Shown in pieces: positions 16,770 through 24,662 of a stretch of DNA of 25,765 nt. The notes below the pieces were generated by a model that had not been told where the DNA came from, did not search any database, and was given only the letters and a program-made list of their open reading frames with translations. The stretch is from assembly GCA_030043495.1 (NCBI GenBank), contig JASHXO010000096.1, positions 1 through 25,765 on the forward strand, in the 5' to 3' direction. Within the stretch, counting starts at the first letter, position 1. Each line of letters starts with the position of its first letter. The translations under genes were made by a program, and so were the position numbers. Source of the stretch: Candidatus Rhabdochlamydia sp. (GTDB taxonomy: Bacteria; Chlamydiota; Chlamydiia; Chlamydiales; Rhabdochlamydiaceae).

Positions 16770-18701
16770 ATGTCAGAGCAAAAGAAGAAAAGTAAAATCA
16801 TAGGCATCGACTTAGGAACGACTAACTCTTGCATCGCTATCATGGAAGGAGGTTCTCCGAAAGTCATCGCGAATGCCGAAGGAGGTCGTACGACGCCTTC
16901 TGTCGTTGGTTACAAAGGAGGCGAACGCCTGGTCGGCGTCGCAGCTAAACGCCAGGCTGTAACTAACCCTGAGCGTACCGTTTACTCCGCGAAGCGTTTT
17001 ATCGGCCGCAAATATAACGAAGTGCAATCAGAGACTAAAACCGTTCCTTACAAGGTGACGAAGAACAACAACGGCGATGCTGTCTTCGAAGTCGAAGGCA
17101 AGGTCATCACTCCTGAAGAGGTCGGAGCACAGGTCTTGATAAAGATGAAAGAAACTGCGGAAGCCTACTTGGGAGAGGAAGTCACCGAAGCCGTCATTAC
17201 TGTTCCTGCTTACTTTAACGATTCGCAACGCCAATCGACAAAAGATGCTGGGCGTATTGCTGGACTCGATGTCAAACGCATTATTCCTGAGCCCACCGCA
17301 GCTGCCCTCGCTTATGGACTCGATAAGCAGCACGATAAAAAAATCGCTGTCTTCGATCTCGGCGGCGGAACATTTGACATCTCGATCCTCGAAATCGGCG
17401 ATGGCGTCTTTGAAGTTCTCTCTACCAATGGCGATACGCATCTCGGCGGCGATGACTTTGACAATGCGATTTTGCATTGGATGCTAGATGAGTTCAAAAA
17501 AGAGCATGGAATCGATTTAAGCAAAGATAAAATGGCGCTGCAACGCTTGCGCGATGCCGCTGAAAAAGCAAAGATCGAACTATCCGGTACCCAAACAACC
17601 GATATTAATCAACCCTTTATCACGATGGATACTACGGGGCCAAAACACCTTTCCTTAGCACTCAGCCGTGCAAAACTGGAAAGCCTTGTCCACGATCTGA
17701 TCGAAAGAACCGTGGACCCTTGCAACAAAGCACTGAAAGATGCTGGACTTGCCAAAGAAAAAATCGATGAAGTGATCCTCGTCGGTGGCATGTCCCGCAT
17801 GCCCGCTGTTGAAAAGAAAGTTAAAGATATCTTCGGGAGAGAACCGCATAAAGGAGTCAATCCTGACGAAGTCGTCGCTGTTGGAGCTGCGATCCAAGGG
17901 GCTGTTCTCACAGGAGATGTTAAAGACGTTCTGTTGCTCGACGTTATTCCCCTCACGCTGGGAATCGAAACATTGGGCGGCGTAATGACTCCCATTGTCG
18001 AGCGCAACACGACAATTCCAACTCAGAAAAAACAAATTTTCTCTACGGCTGCTGATAATCAACCCGCTGTGACAATCGTCGTCCTTCAAGGTGAGCGCAA
18101 AATGGCCAAGGACAACAAAGAGATTGGACGATTTGATTTGACGGACATCCCACCAGCTCCTCGTGGCATGCCTCAAATTGAAGTTTCGTTCGATATCGAT
18201 GCCGATGGTATCTTGCATGTTTCTGCGAAAGATATGCAAAGCGGAAAACAACAAAAGATCCGCATCGAAGCCAAATCAGGGCTCACTGAATCAGAGATCA
18301 AGCGTATGCTGAATGATGCGGAAGAGCACAAGGAAGAGGATAGAAAACGCAAGGAAGAGATCGAAACACGCAATGAAGCGGACTCGCTCGCCTTTCGCGC
18401 TCAAAAAGCACTCAATGAATATAAAGACAAACTCCCTAAAGATGTCGTCGATGACATTCAAAGCAAAATCGATGCTGTCAAGAAGGCGCTTGAACAAACC
18501 AACCCAGAGATGATTAAAAAAGCCCATGACGACCTCAACGCCAGCATGCAAAAGATTGGCGAGGCAATGCAACGTGCCTCTGGTGCTGAAGGAGCAGCGC
18601 AATCTCCTCCTGGAAGCGGTGGCCCTCAAGAAAAGAGGGGAAAAAAAGAAGACATCGAAGAAGCTGAGGTAGAAATCCTCGACGATGATAAGAAGTTGTA
18701 A
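16770..18701 (+). CDS. dnaK: Molecular chaperone DnaK (Hsp70)
   Basis: A 643-aa ATP-driven chaperone of the cytoplasm. The ATPase domain has [17 protein letters not shown] at the N-terminus, [24 protein letters not shown] [15 protein letters not shown], and [10 protein letters not shown]; the linker region reads [15 protein letters not shown]; the peptide-binding domain and the helical lid follow. The C-terminus is acidic and ends [14 protein letters not shown], typical of bacterial DnaK. An AGGAG site precedes the ATG. Length and all core motifs are normal. It is the last gene of the hrcA operon; hairpins follow within 60 nt. Confidence 0.98.
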   Translation: MSEQKKKSKIIGIDLGTTNSCIAIMEGGSPKVIANAEGGRTTPSVVGYKGGERLVGVAAKRQAVTNPERTVYSAKRFIGRKYNEVQSETKTVPYKVTKNNNGDAVFEVEGKVITPEEVGAQVLIKMKETAEAYLGEEVTEAVITVPAYFNDSQRQSTKDAGRIAGLDVKRIIPEPTAAALAYGLDKQHDKKIAVFDLGGGTFDISILEIGDGVFEVLSTNGDTHLGGDDFDNAILHWMLDEFKKEHGIDLSKDKMALQRLRDAAEKAKIELSGTQTTDINQPFITMDTTGPKHLSLALSRAKLESLVHDLIERTVDPCNKALKDAGLAKEKIDEVILVGGMSRMPAVEKKVKDIFGREPHKGVNPDEVVAVGAAIQGAVLTGDVKDVLLLDVIPLTLGIETLGGVMTPIVERNTTIPTQKKQIFSTAADNQPAVTIVVLQGERKMAKDNKEIGRFDLTDIPPAPRGMPQIEVSFDIDADGILHVSAKDMQSGKQQKIRIEAKSGLTESEIKRMLNDAEEHKEEDRKRKEEIETRNEADSLAFRAQKALNEYKDKLPKDVVDDIQSKIDAVKKALEQTNPEMIKKAHDDLNASMQKIGEAMQRASGAEGAAQSPPGSGGPQEKRGKKEDIEEAEVEILDDDKKL

Positions 18702-18709
18702 AAGTGAAT

Positions 18710-18758
18710 CCAGGTCCTAAGGCCTGGGATTAATGGAGGCCGAGCTTTTTTCTCGGCC
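18710..18758 (+). terminator. Two hairpins downstream of dnaK
   Basis: Two stem-loops follow the dnaK stop: CCAGG(T)CC-TAA-GGCCTGG at 18710-18727, and GGCCGAG with loop CTTTTTT and CTCGGCC at 18738-18758. Neither has a clean U-run directly after it (CAACATTATTTT follows the second), so this is a plausible but not classical intrinsic terminator for the hrcA operon. Confidence 0.5.
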
Positions 18759-18833
18759 CAACATTATTTTGAAAATACCGGGTTCCGCCGGAGGACGACC
18801 CAAGTAGAAGATGAGCCGTAAAGCTCACTTCCT

Positions 18834-20102
18834 TTAATTGGTATAAGCCATACGGAAGTCATACCTATGCGGCACTTCAGTTTGACAAAGTTTCTTCGCA
18901 AGGTCATCATTAACCAAAGAAAACCCAGCTCTTGAGATCTCATCTGGCCATTCGTCTGGGTTTAAAAGACCAGAAGCAGGATTGATATTAACGTAAATGA
19001 CTCTTATTTTATTTAAATCAGGAGATATATCCCGGGAATATACATGCCCACATTTCCCAGCATAGTGCAGAACAATGCAATCTCCTGCTTTAAGCAGTTT
19101 AATAATCTTAGCAAGCGGAATGCCCGACATATTTGGCCGTTCAAACCTTGTTGCCATAAACTTCTCTTCCTTTTTTTTCAAACGATCGGCTTTTGCAATT
19201 TCTTCTTCTTTCAGCAATTGTTGTAATTTCATGTCATTAAACTGTTGCTCTATCTGGTTTAATGTTACAGGATCATTCTCTTTTTTAAGTATTCGGATGG
19301 AATCTTGTATAATTGAAAGATTTTTTTGAATGGCAGACCACCGCTCAGCAATATTATTCTCTATATTTGCTAATTTAATTCTTATAGGCTCTTGTTCCCA
19401 TAAAGATCTTAAGTGAGCATCTTTCTCTGTAAATTTGTTTTGAACCTTTTGGATCTGATATGAATCAACTTTAAGAATATCCTCTAAAACTGAGGATACA
19501 ACTGCTTGTTGTTTTAAATCACTAAAATCATGTAATACGCTTGAAGAGTCACATCCCTCTCCTCCAATGTATTCATTGTCTATAGAGAATAAATTCCCTA
19601 GCTCATCCATAATATAGTTGTCACCACGAGCATCTGATTTGCCAAGTACCATATCTAAAAGGAAAGCCTTTTGAAACGCTTCTGGATGAGGGCTTGCTTT
19701 TTTTTGCTCGCCCTTAGCAAGAAGCACTTCTCCATGTACAAACTTTTGAAAAGTAAACGTAATTGGGTAGGAATAGTCATTTTTTACAAAATACTCTTTC
19801 ATATCAGAATATTTTTCGATTTCTTTTTCATTTAATTTGGAATTTTGATGAAATGTTTTTGTCTTTGGAACTGTACTCCAACCAAATAATTTACAAATTT
19901 TATAAGCAACTTCGTCAGGGCGTGGTATAATGGTTAACATTTTTTGTCGCCTTAACTCACATGTTTCCAATTTTGCTACCCAACGTGGGTTTGAACCAGG
20001 TGAGCTAATGTAGACCGTGCGTGTATGCGAAAGTCCCTCTGAACAGCATTGAGGTTGAACATACTTCCATTCGCAATTATCTAATTGAATTAAATTCGAC
20101 AT
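18834..20102 (-). CDS. PI3/4-kinase-fold protein, candidate effector kinase
   Basis: A 422-aa protein with the ordered motifs of a PI3/PI4-kinase or HipA-like fold: WVAKLE (K44, ATP lysine), DEVAYKICKLFGWSTVP (E64, paired Glu and the L-G-VP turn), FTFQKFVHGE (hinge, 117-125), LLDMVLGKSDARGDNYIMD (catalytic loop D157, N162), and LFSIDNE (D175, metal Asp, in place of DFG). The kinase part ends near 200. A helical stretch follows, with a charged coiled coil about 290-317 (LLKEEEIAKADRLKKKEEKF), and a C-terminal domain of about 95 residues I do not recognise. It may phosphorylate a lipid or a protein; many bacterial proteins of this fold are host-directed. The ATG is preceded by a weak GGTA and a TATAAT at 20121-20126 (minus). 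It converges on dnaK. Confidence 0.72.
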   Translation of the reverse strand: MSNLIQLDNCEWKYVQPQCCSEGLSHTRTVYISSPGSNPRWVAKLETCELRRQKMLTIIPRPDEVAYKICKLFGWSTVPKTKTFHQNSKLNEKEIEKYSDMKEYFVKNDYSYPITFTFQKFVHGEVLLAKGEQKKASPHPEAFQKAFLLDMVLGKSDARGDNYIMDELGNLFSIDNEYIGGEGCDSSSVLHDFSDLKQQAVVSSVLEDILKVDSYQIQKVQNKFTEKDAHLRSLWEQEPIRIKLANIENNIAERWSAIQKNLSIIQDSIRILKKENDPVTLNQIEQQFNDMKLQQLLKEEEIAKADRLKKKEEKFMATRFERPNMSGIPLAKIIKLLKAGDCIVLHYAGKCGHVYSRDISPDLNKIRVIYVNINPASGLLNPDEWPDEISRAGFSLVNDDLAKKLCQTEVPHRYDFRMAYTN

Positions 20103-20366
20103 AATTTTACCAAAAAAAATATTATAATTATCATTTCAACAAAACTGTGACTAAAAATCAAGTTTAATTAATTGGGACAATTGCAAGACTCGAATAAAAA
20201 AGCATGCTTTTCCGGGATTAAAACAATGTTTTGATATCAAAATCTTGAAAAAGCACGCTTTTTTATTAGTCCTACGAGTTGAAGCGAGAAGGGATCCACC
20301 AAAAAGGCAAAGCCAGGTGGGAAGTGAGCGCACGAGCAGCCAATCGACCCAGTTTTGCAATTCTCT
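20103..20366. other. Structured non-coding spacer between nagZ-like and kinase genes
   Basis: 264 nt with no convincing gene. It carries a 19-bp inverted repeat (listed separately), a perfect palindrome TTTTGATATCAAAA (20229-20242) in its loop, and a nested hairpin at 20296-20320 (CCACC-AAAAA-GGC-AAA-GCC-A-GGTGG). The part next to the kinase gene is AT-rich and holds a minus-strand TATAAT at 20121-20126. The structures probably end the glycosidase transcript. Confidence 0.5.
20193..20267. repeat. 19-bp inverted repeat with 37-nt loop
   Basis: Left arm 20193-20211 (AATAAAAAAGCATGCTTTT) and right arm 20249-20267 (AAAAGCACGCTTTTTTATT) pair with one T/C mismatch. The left arm is itself largely palindromic (AAAAGCATGCTTTT). 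On either strand the stem ends in a T-rich run, so it may act as a bidirectional terminator; it may also be the termini of a small repetitive element. Confidence 0.6.
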
Positions 20367-22046
20367 CTAATTAAAACAATATCCTGTCCCTAAAGCGAAA
20401 TGAGGCAATACACTGACGGGAAGCCGTCCTTTTGGAGATATTTTTCCTAGAAGAACATCAGCTGCCGCCTCCTGGGCTTCATTTTGTTTTTCATATGCAA
20501 TGACTATCCCATCGAAAAGCGGAATCTTAGAAAGACTGTACGGGGTCCCAAAAACAACAGCCACAGTTGGAATCTTTAAGCCAGACAAGATTTGCAAAAT
20601 CTTCTCGTCTTGTTCACCGAGTCCAAAATTCGGCCAGCCGTTCGACAACTTAGCGAGAGAAACAATTAAGCATGAAAATTTTTTTACTTTTTCAAAAAGT
20701 TCAGGATCCTCTAAAGAAAATCGATCGGCAGCGATCTTATTTGCAAATACTGGGGACTCGCCCCATTCAATCAATGCGGCGTTCCTTTCTTCTAGAGGGA
20801 GTAGACCTTCATTGCGTACCACAGTGATTGCTTCCTGAAATAATTTTTTCTTCAGATCATACGCTTCAGGAGAGTTGATTTTTTCCGTTAAATTTTCAAT
20901 AGATCGGTCCTGCATTTCTTCGAACAGTCCGATTCCTTCTTTGACTTTTAGGATCTTGCTCACTCTTGCATCAATGAGCTCTTCGGGGATCTCCCCTTTT
21001 TCGACTCGGATTTTTATCGCTGCTATCGCTTGAGGGATATCATTGCGAAGAATTTGATCGACATTAGGAGCAATATGATCTCCATACAAGAGCAAGTCAT
21101 GGCCAGCAAGTAATGCTCTGATCGCAATTTGATCCGGAGAATAATATTTGGAGAGAGCATTCATATTCAATGCATCGGTAATCACTAGGCCTTCAAATCC
21201 TAACTTCTTTTGTAAAAGATCGGTTATAATCCGATGAGAAAAAGTTGCTGGCAATAATGATTCTTCGACAATGGACTTTGCACAAAGATGCGCAGACATC
21301 ACAGCTTTTACCCCAGCCTGAATCAAATATCTAAATGGCAATAGCTCGACTTGTCTCAATCGATGCCATTCATGTTCGACCAAGGGTAAGTCCTCATGCG
21401 AATCGGTGATGGTATCTCCGTGTCCTGGAAAATGTTTTGCGCAGGCAATCACACCCATAGATTGGATCCCGCTCATTACCAAGTGGCTTCGAATTGCGAC
21501 TTGAAAGGGATCTTCGCCAAATGACCGCATATGGATGATGGAATTTTGAGCAGTACAATTCACGTCGCAGACAGGTGCTAAATTGATATGAGCTCCAACC
21601 AAACGGCATTGTTTGCCGATTTCCCGACCGAGTTGGAATAAAAGAGCAAAGTCTTGTACCGCTCCTAATGTGAGATTGCGTGGGAAAACGATCACATCGC
21701 TGAGGCGCATGCTCACACCCCATTCTCCGTCTTGGAGGCAAAGTAAAGGCAAATGCGAAAGCTGCTGGAGTTTATTAAAAAAAATTCTTTGCCCATCAGC
21801 CGTCCCTTGTTTCATGATCACACCGCCGATTTTTCTCTCACAAATGAGGTTTTGTAGATCTTCAAAATGGTCTTTCCCCCTGAGCTGACATGCAGAAACG
21901 ATAAAAAGCTGACCGATTTTTTCATCTAGCGTCAAAGATCTCAATGATTGTTCAGCAACTCCTTGAACAGCAAAGGCAAATGAAAAAATATTTAAAATTA
22001 AAACTTTATGGAGGTTAATAAAAAAACAGGTTATAATTTTTCTCAT
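20367..22046 (-). CDS. nagZ: Exported GH3 family beta-N-acetylhexosaminidase, NagZ-like
   Basis: A 559-aa family 3 glycoside hydrolase. The N-terminal TIM barrel carries the NagZ signature KHFPGHGDTITDSHEDLP (K204-H205; H209, D211, D215, H217 give the Asp-His acid/base pair special to NagZ) and the nucleophile D291 in GLVITDALNMNAL. Residues about 400-559 form the second (alpha/beta) GH3 domain (AITVVRNEGLLPL, then KIPTVAVVFGTPYSL and PKGRLPVSVLP), absent from short NagZ such as that of E. coli. The first about 32 residues (hydrophobic LILNIFSFAFAVQGVA) look like a signal peptide, suggesting a periplasmic enzyme acting on peptidoglycan GlcNAc-containing fragments. No Shine-Dalgarno is visible. 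It is divergent from the deubiquitinase gene, with 42 nt between starts. Confidence 0.85.
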   Translation of the reverse strand: MRKIITCFFINLHKVLILNIFSFAFAVQGVAEQSLRSLTLDEKIGQLFIVSACQLRGKDHFEDLQNLICERKIGGVIMKQGTADGQRIFFNKLQQLSHLPLLCLQDGEWGVSMRLSDVIVFPRNLTLGAVQDFALLFQLGREIGKQCRLVGAHINLAPVCDVNCTAQNSIIHMRSFGEDPFQVAIRSHLVMSGIQSMGVIACAKHFPGHGDTITDSHEDLPLVEHEWHRLRQVELLPFRYLIQAGVKAVMSAHLCAKSIVEESLLPATFSHRIITDLLQKKLGFEGLVITDALNMNALSKYYSPDQIAIRALLAGHDLLLYGDHIAPNVDQILRNDIPQAIAAIKIRVEKGEIPEELIDARVSKILKVKEGIGLFEEMQDRSIENLTEKINSPEAYDLKKKLFQEAITVVRNEGLLPLEERNAALIEWGESPVFANKIAADRFSLEDPELFEKVKKFSCLIVSLAKLSNGWPNFGLGEQDEKILQILSGLKIPTVAVVFGTPYSLSKIPLFDGIVIAYEKQNEAQEAAADVLLGKISPKGRLPVSVLPHFALGTGYCFN

Positions 22047-22088
22047 AAAATTATTAAAATAAACAAATTACAATTTTTGGTTTTAAAT

Positions 22089-24632
22089 ATGTCTAAACAA
22101 GTCAATTATTCTCATATTTCAATTTTTAAGACGGAGTTCGATCTCCTCTATACAAACTACATCTCAAACACAGACCCTTCAAAAGTTCAACATGCTGTCG
22201 AAAGAATGACTATCTTACAAGATAAAATCACGGACACTCTCGACCGCGCTCCTATCAATGTTTCTAAGTATTTCACATGGAGAAAAACATCAACCATCCC
22301 AGATGTTATCATCGATGTTGAAAAAACAAAGCTGGATATTCAAGGAAAACTTGGCTTAATGCTAAGTCATAGTATAGATGTTCTATCTCTTGTCAATCGT
22401 GTAGATCCTATTACGAAACCAGCATCGCTCTCTGTAGATCCAGGATCTACCAACCAGGCTTCTAAAGCCAATGACGTTCAGATTCCTAAAGCAAGCGAGA
22501 CTCCCAAAGCAATGGACTTTGCGATCGGTTTTGGAAATTTAGGGGCTAATTGCTGGGCAAATTCTCTACTTTCGATGATCCTTTCCATGCCTAATTTCAA
22601 ACGCGCCTATGAAGCAGTTGCCAACCATTATGCTCAAGATAATCTAAACGCCCAAAATCAGCTTCATGGAAAAGCGCTTTTGAATGCATTGCAGGCCTAC
22701 GAAGCTGCCTTAATGTTGAAACAACCTGTACCAGCTTCTATTTCTCAAGATGTTCGACTCGCTTTCAATCACTTTTTCGGTCGCGTGAATCCGCTTACTT
22801 TTCACGAAATCTTTTCTAAACAAACCTATCGTCAGGAAGATGCTTGGGAAGGTATGCAAATGCTGATGGGCCGCTATGAACATATCATGCGCCTAGACGG
22901 CAATACAAATCCTCTTCCTAGACCTTATTCTCTGTTGCAGACAAAGCGACATTATCACCCGATCGGAGAACCTCAACCCGCCGATCAAGAAAAGCTGCGT
23001 AAAGATGATTATTCCCGCTTGACGATTGACAATGTCTCATCCATGACCCATGACGATTATCAAATCATCTTAGATTTGCAAAACAATGGGCACCTCTCTT
23101 TTCGGCAATTGCTTTCTGAATATTTCCGCAATACTCATTTGCAAGGCCATGATGCTGGAACATATTTGCTTCCTGATGGGCAAGTTCAACAATTCCAGCT
23201 GATCGGCGAAGGCCGTCAATTTGTTCAAGCGCCTGAAGAACTGTTGCTAACAATTAAACGTTTTGGTGCCAGCATGGAAGGGGTCGGTTTTAAAATTGCC
23301 ACTCCTCTAGCGATTCATCAAACGCTTGTTCTTCCTGCAGATGCGACCAGCGTCAATGTCCCCATTGCCTATGAACTCGATGCATTCAATGTCCACAGCG
23401 GCGATTTTGGCGGCGGACACTATATCGCCTATCGAAAAATCAATGGGCAATGGATCGAAGCAAATGATGGTTACGTTCGCTTTATCAGCGAACAGGAGAT
23501 CGATCAAATTCTTTTCGGACAAAAAAGACCTACATTCACCAGTTATATGCACCATTATACGCGCATTCCCGAACTAAGGCAGCAAGAAGCGATTGCATCG
23601 GCGAATATCGTTCCTTCAATTGTTAGAGACCCTGTTGCTGGAATCGAGAAAGCTTCCCAAGAAATGATCGCTTGTGAACAAACAAGAAAGCAGCTCGAAG
23701 CCTTTACCCGCGTGCTATCGAGAACGGATGCCAGCCCATCCGACCTCTCTGCTGCATTACAGGAACTGGAAAAAACTTCTCCAGGAGTCATCGATAGATT
23801 CCGTTATTCGATTTGGGTGAACGACAAAACACCCGATGTCCATGATCATGGCACAACAACTCTGCGCAACAATCCTAAAAAGCTTCAAGAGATCAAACTT
23901 CCTTGGCTCATTTCTCCAGCTGGAGCGAACCTGATCGAACAGATGATCATCATGCAAAGAAGAAAGCTGGAGATCGCAACTGAGAAATGGAAAGAAGCTC
24001 AATTACGTGCCTTCTTGGAAAAAGTAAAATCCCCTAGCGTTTCCAATGAAGAACTGCTCACCGCTTTGCGAGCTTTACCGGAAAAAGTCCAACACTCTCT
24101 CCATGGCCTTATTTATCAATCGCATTTAAAAAAATTCGGTGAAAGCCATGTTCATAAAGAAGAATATCAAAACAGATATGGAGAAGTAGCTTTAGAAAAA
24201 GGCGACATCCGAAAAACGTTGACGGAAGCGACAGGGTCGGTCTTAAATCTTTGGGGTACAAACATTATCGAACAGCTCATCTCAGATCATTCTATCAAAG
24301 GAGAAAAATTACAATGCGCATATGAAAAAGAGCAGCTTATAGGATTCCTCGATCTTATGTTCCGTTCTCCTAATGATATTTCCAATCCGCAACTCCTCAA
24401 AGCTTTCGAGCGTCTCGATATTCGCAATGAAATCAAAGAAAAACTCTACTGGCACATTTGGTACGCCTATCGCATGCCTCAAATCGACGATTACGGCACT
24501 AATACCTTCAAAACCAACCCGCGCACTCTCCTTGAAATTTGCCAACCAAGCCTTGCAAAACCTCCAGTCTGCGCAACTGGCTCCAACATCCTCTACCAAA
24601 TGATCAAGTTGTTGGAAAAAGAATCCCGTTAA
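22089..24632 (+). CDS. USP-family (C19) deubiquitinase with three C-terminal repeats
   Basis: An 847-aa cysteine protease of the eukaryotic ubiquitin-specific protease class, which would cleave ubiquitin from host proteins. Seen: Cys box FGNLGANCWANSLLSM (C155), the USP block RQEDAWEGMQMLM (like QQDAHEF), ELLLTIKRF, and the His box NVHSGDFGGGHYIAYR (H444) followed by WIEANDGYVRFIS (N459/D460). Residues 1-140 are unassigned and contain a low-complexity linker rich in Ser, Pro, Lys. After the protease domain come three related segments of about 100 residues. I start at the ATG at 22089; an in-frame ATG at 22008 would overlap the signal-peptide region of the divergent glycosidase and adds only a Lys/Asn-rich stretch. 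Neither start has a Shine-Dalgarno. A TATAAT at 22032-22037 favours the later start. Secretion into the host is inferred. Confidence 0.85.
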   Translation: MSKQVNYSHISIFKTEFDLLYTNYISNTDPSKVQHAVERMTILQDKITDTLDRAPINVSKYFTWRKTSTIPDVIIDVEKTKLDIQGKLGLMLSHSIDVLSLVNRVDPITKPASLSVDPGSTNQASKANDVQIPKASETPKAMDFAIGFGNLGANCWANSLLSMILSMPNFKRAYEAVANHYAQDNLNAQNQLHGKALLNALQAYEAALMLKQPVPASISQDVRLAFNHFFGRVNPLTFHEIFSKQTYRQEDAWEGMQMLMGRYEHIMRLDGNTNPLPRPYSLLQTKRHYHPIGEPQPADQEKLRKDDYSRLTIDNVSSMTHDDYQIILDLQNNGHLSFRQLLSEYFRNTHLQGHDAGTYLLPDGQVQQFQLIGEGRQFVQAPEELLLTIKRFGASMEGVGFKIATPLAIHQTLVLPADATSVNVPIAYELDAFNVHSGDFGGGHYIAYRKINGQWIEANDGYVRFISEQEIDQILFGQKRPTFTSYMHHYTRIPELRQQEAIASANIVPSIVRDPVAGIEKASQEMIACEQTRKQLEAFTRVLSRTDASPSDLSAALQELEKTSPGVIDRFRYSIWVNDKTPDVHDHGTTTLRNNPKKLQEIKLPWLISPAGANLIEQMIIMQRRKLEIATEKWKEAQLRAFLEKVKSPSVSNEELLTALRALPEKVQHSLHGLIYQSHLKKFGESHVHKEEYQNRYGEVALEKGDIRKTLTEATGSVLNLWGTNIIEQLISDHSIKGEKLQCAYEKEQLIGFLDLMFRSPNDISNPQLLKAFERLDIRNEIKEKLYWHIWYAYRMPQIDDYGTNTFKTNPRTLLEICQPSLAKPPVCATGSNILYQMIKLLEKESR
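23685..24629 (+). repeat. Three tandem protein repeats in the USP protein tail
   Basis: Translated repeats at about 23685-23993, 23994-24329 and 24330-24629. Each starts with a QL-x-F-L/T helix (KQLEAFTRVL, AQLRAFLEKV, EQLIGFLDLM) and continues with a DLSAAL / ELLTAL / QLLKAF helix. Each then has an IW/IY block, a (H/Y)G turn, an NP..L.EI segment (clearest in repeats 1 and 3), and ends GANLIEQMI / GTNIIEQLI / GSNILYQMI. They are diverged at the DNA level, so they are an old protein-level duplication. Confidence 0.7.
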
Positions 24633-24662
24633 AGAAGAAATTAGAGATAATGTGAAAGATGT

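Noticed and set aside
17655..17663. Perfect CIRCE half-site TTAGCACTC inside dnaK
   Set aside because: The right arm is absent at the 9-nt spacing, and the bases encode a conserved part of DnaK; taken as chance.
17028..18629. Several long open frames antisense to dnaK (up to 199 codons)
   Set aside because: They are shadows of the biased codon use of dnaK; no ribosome sites or recognisable domains.
18837..19130. SH2-like domain at the C-terminus of the 422-aa kinase
   Set aside because: The KLLKAGDCIVLHYAG stretch resembles an SH2 strand pattern, but the essential Arg of FLVR is missing and the rest does not align.
20151..20360. 69-aa minus-strand ORF in the spacer after the NagZ-like gene
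   Set aside because: It starts at TTG without a ribosome site, runs through the inverted repeat and hairpins, and has no recognisable protein features.
22008..22088. Longer start for the deubiquitinase
   Set aside because: It lacks a Shine-Dalgarno, overlaps the start region of the divergent glycosidase, and precedes a TATAAT that would serve the shorter form; not fully excluded.
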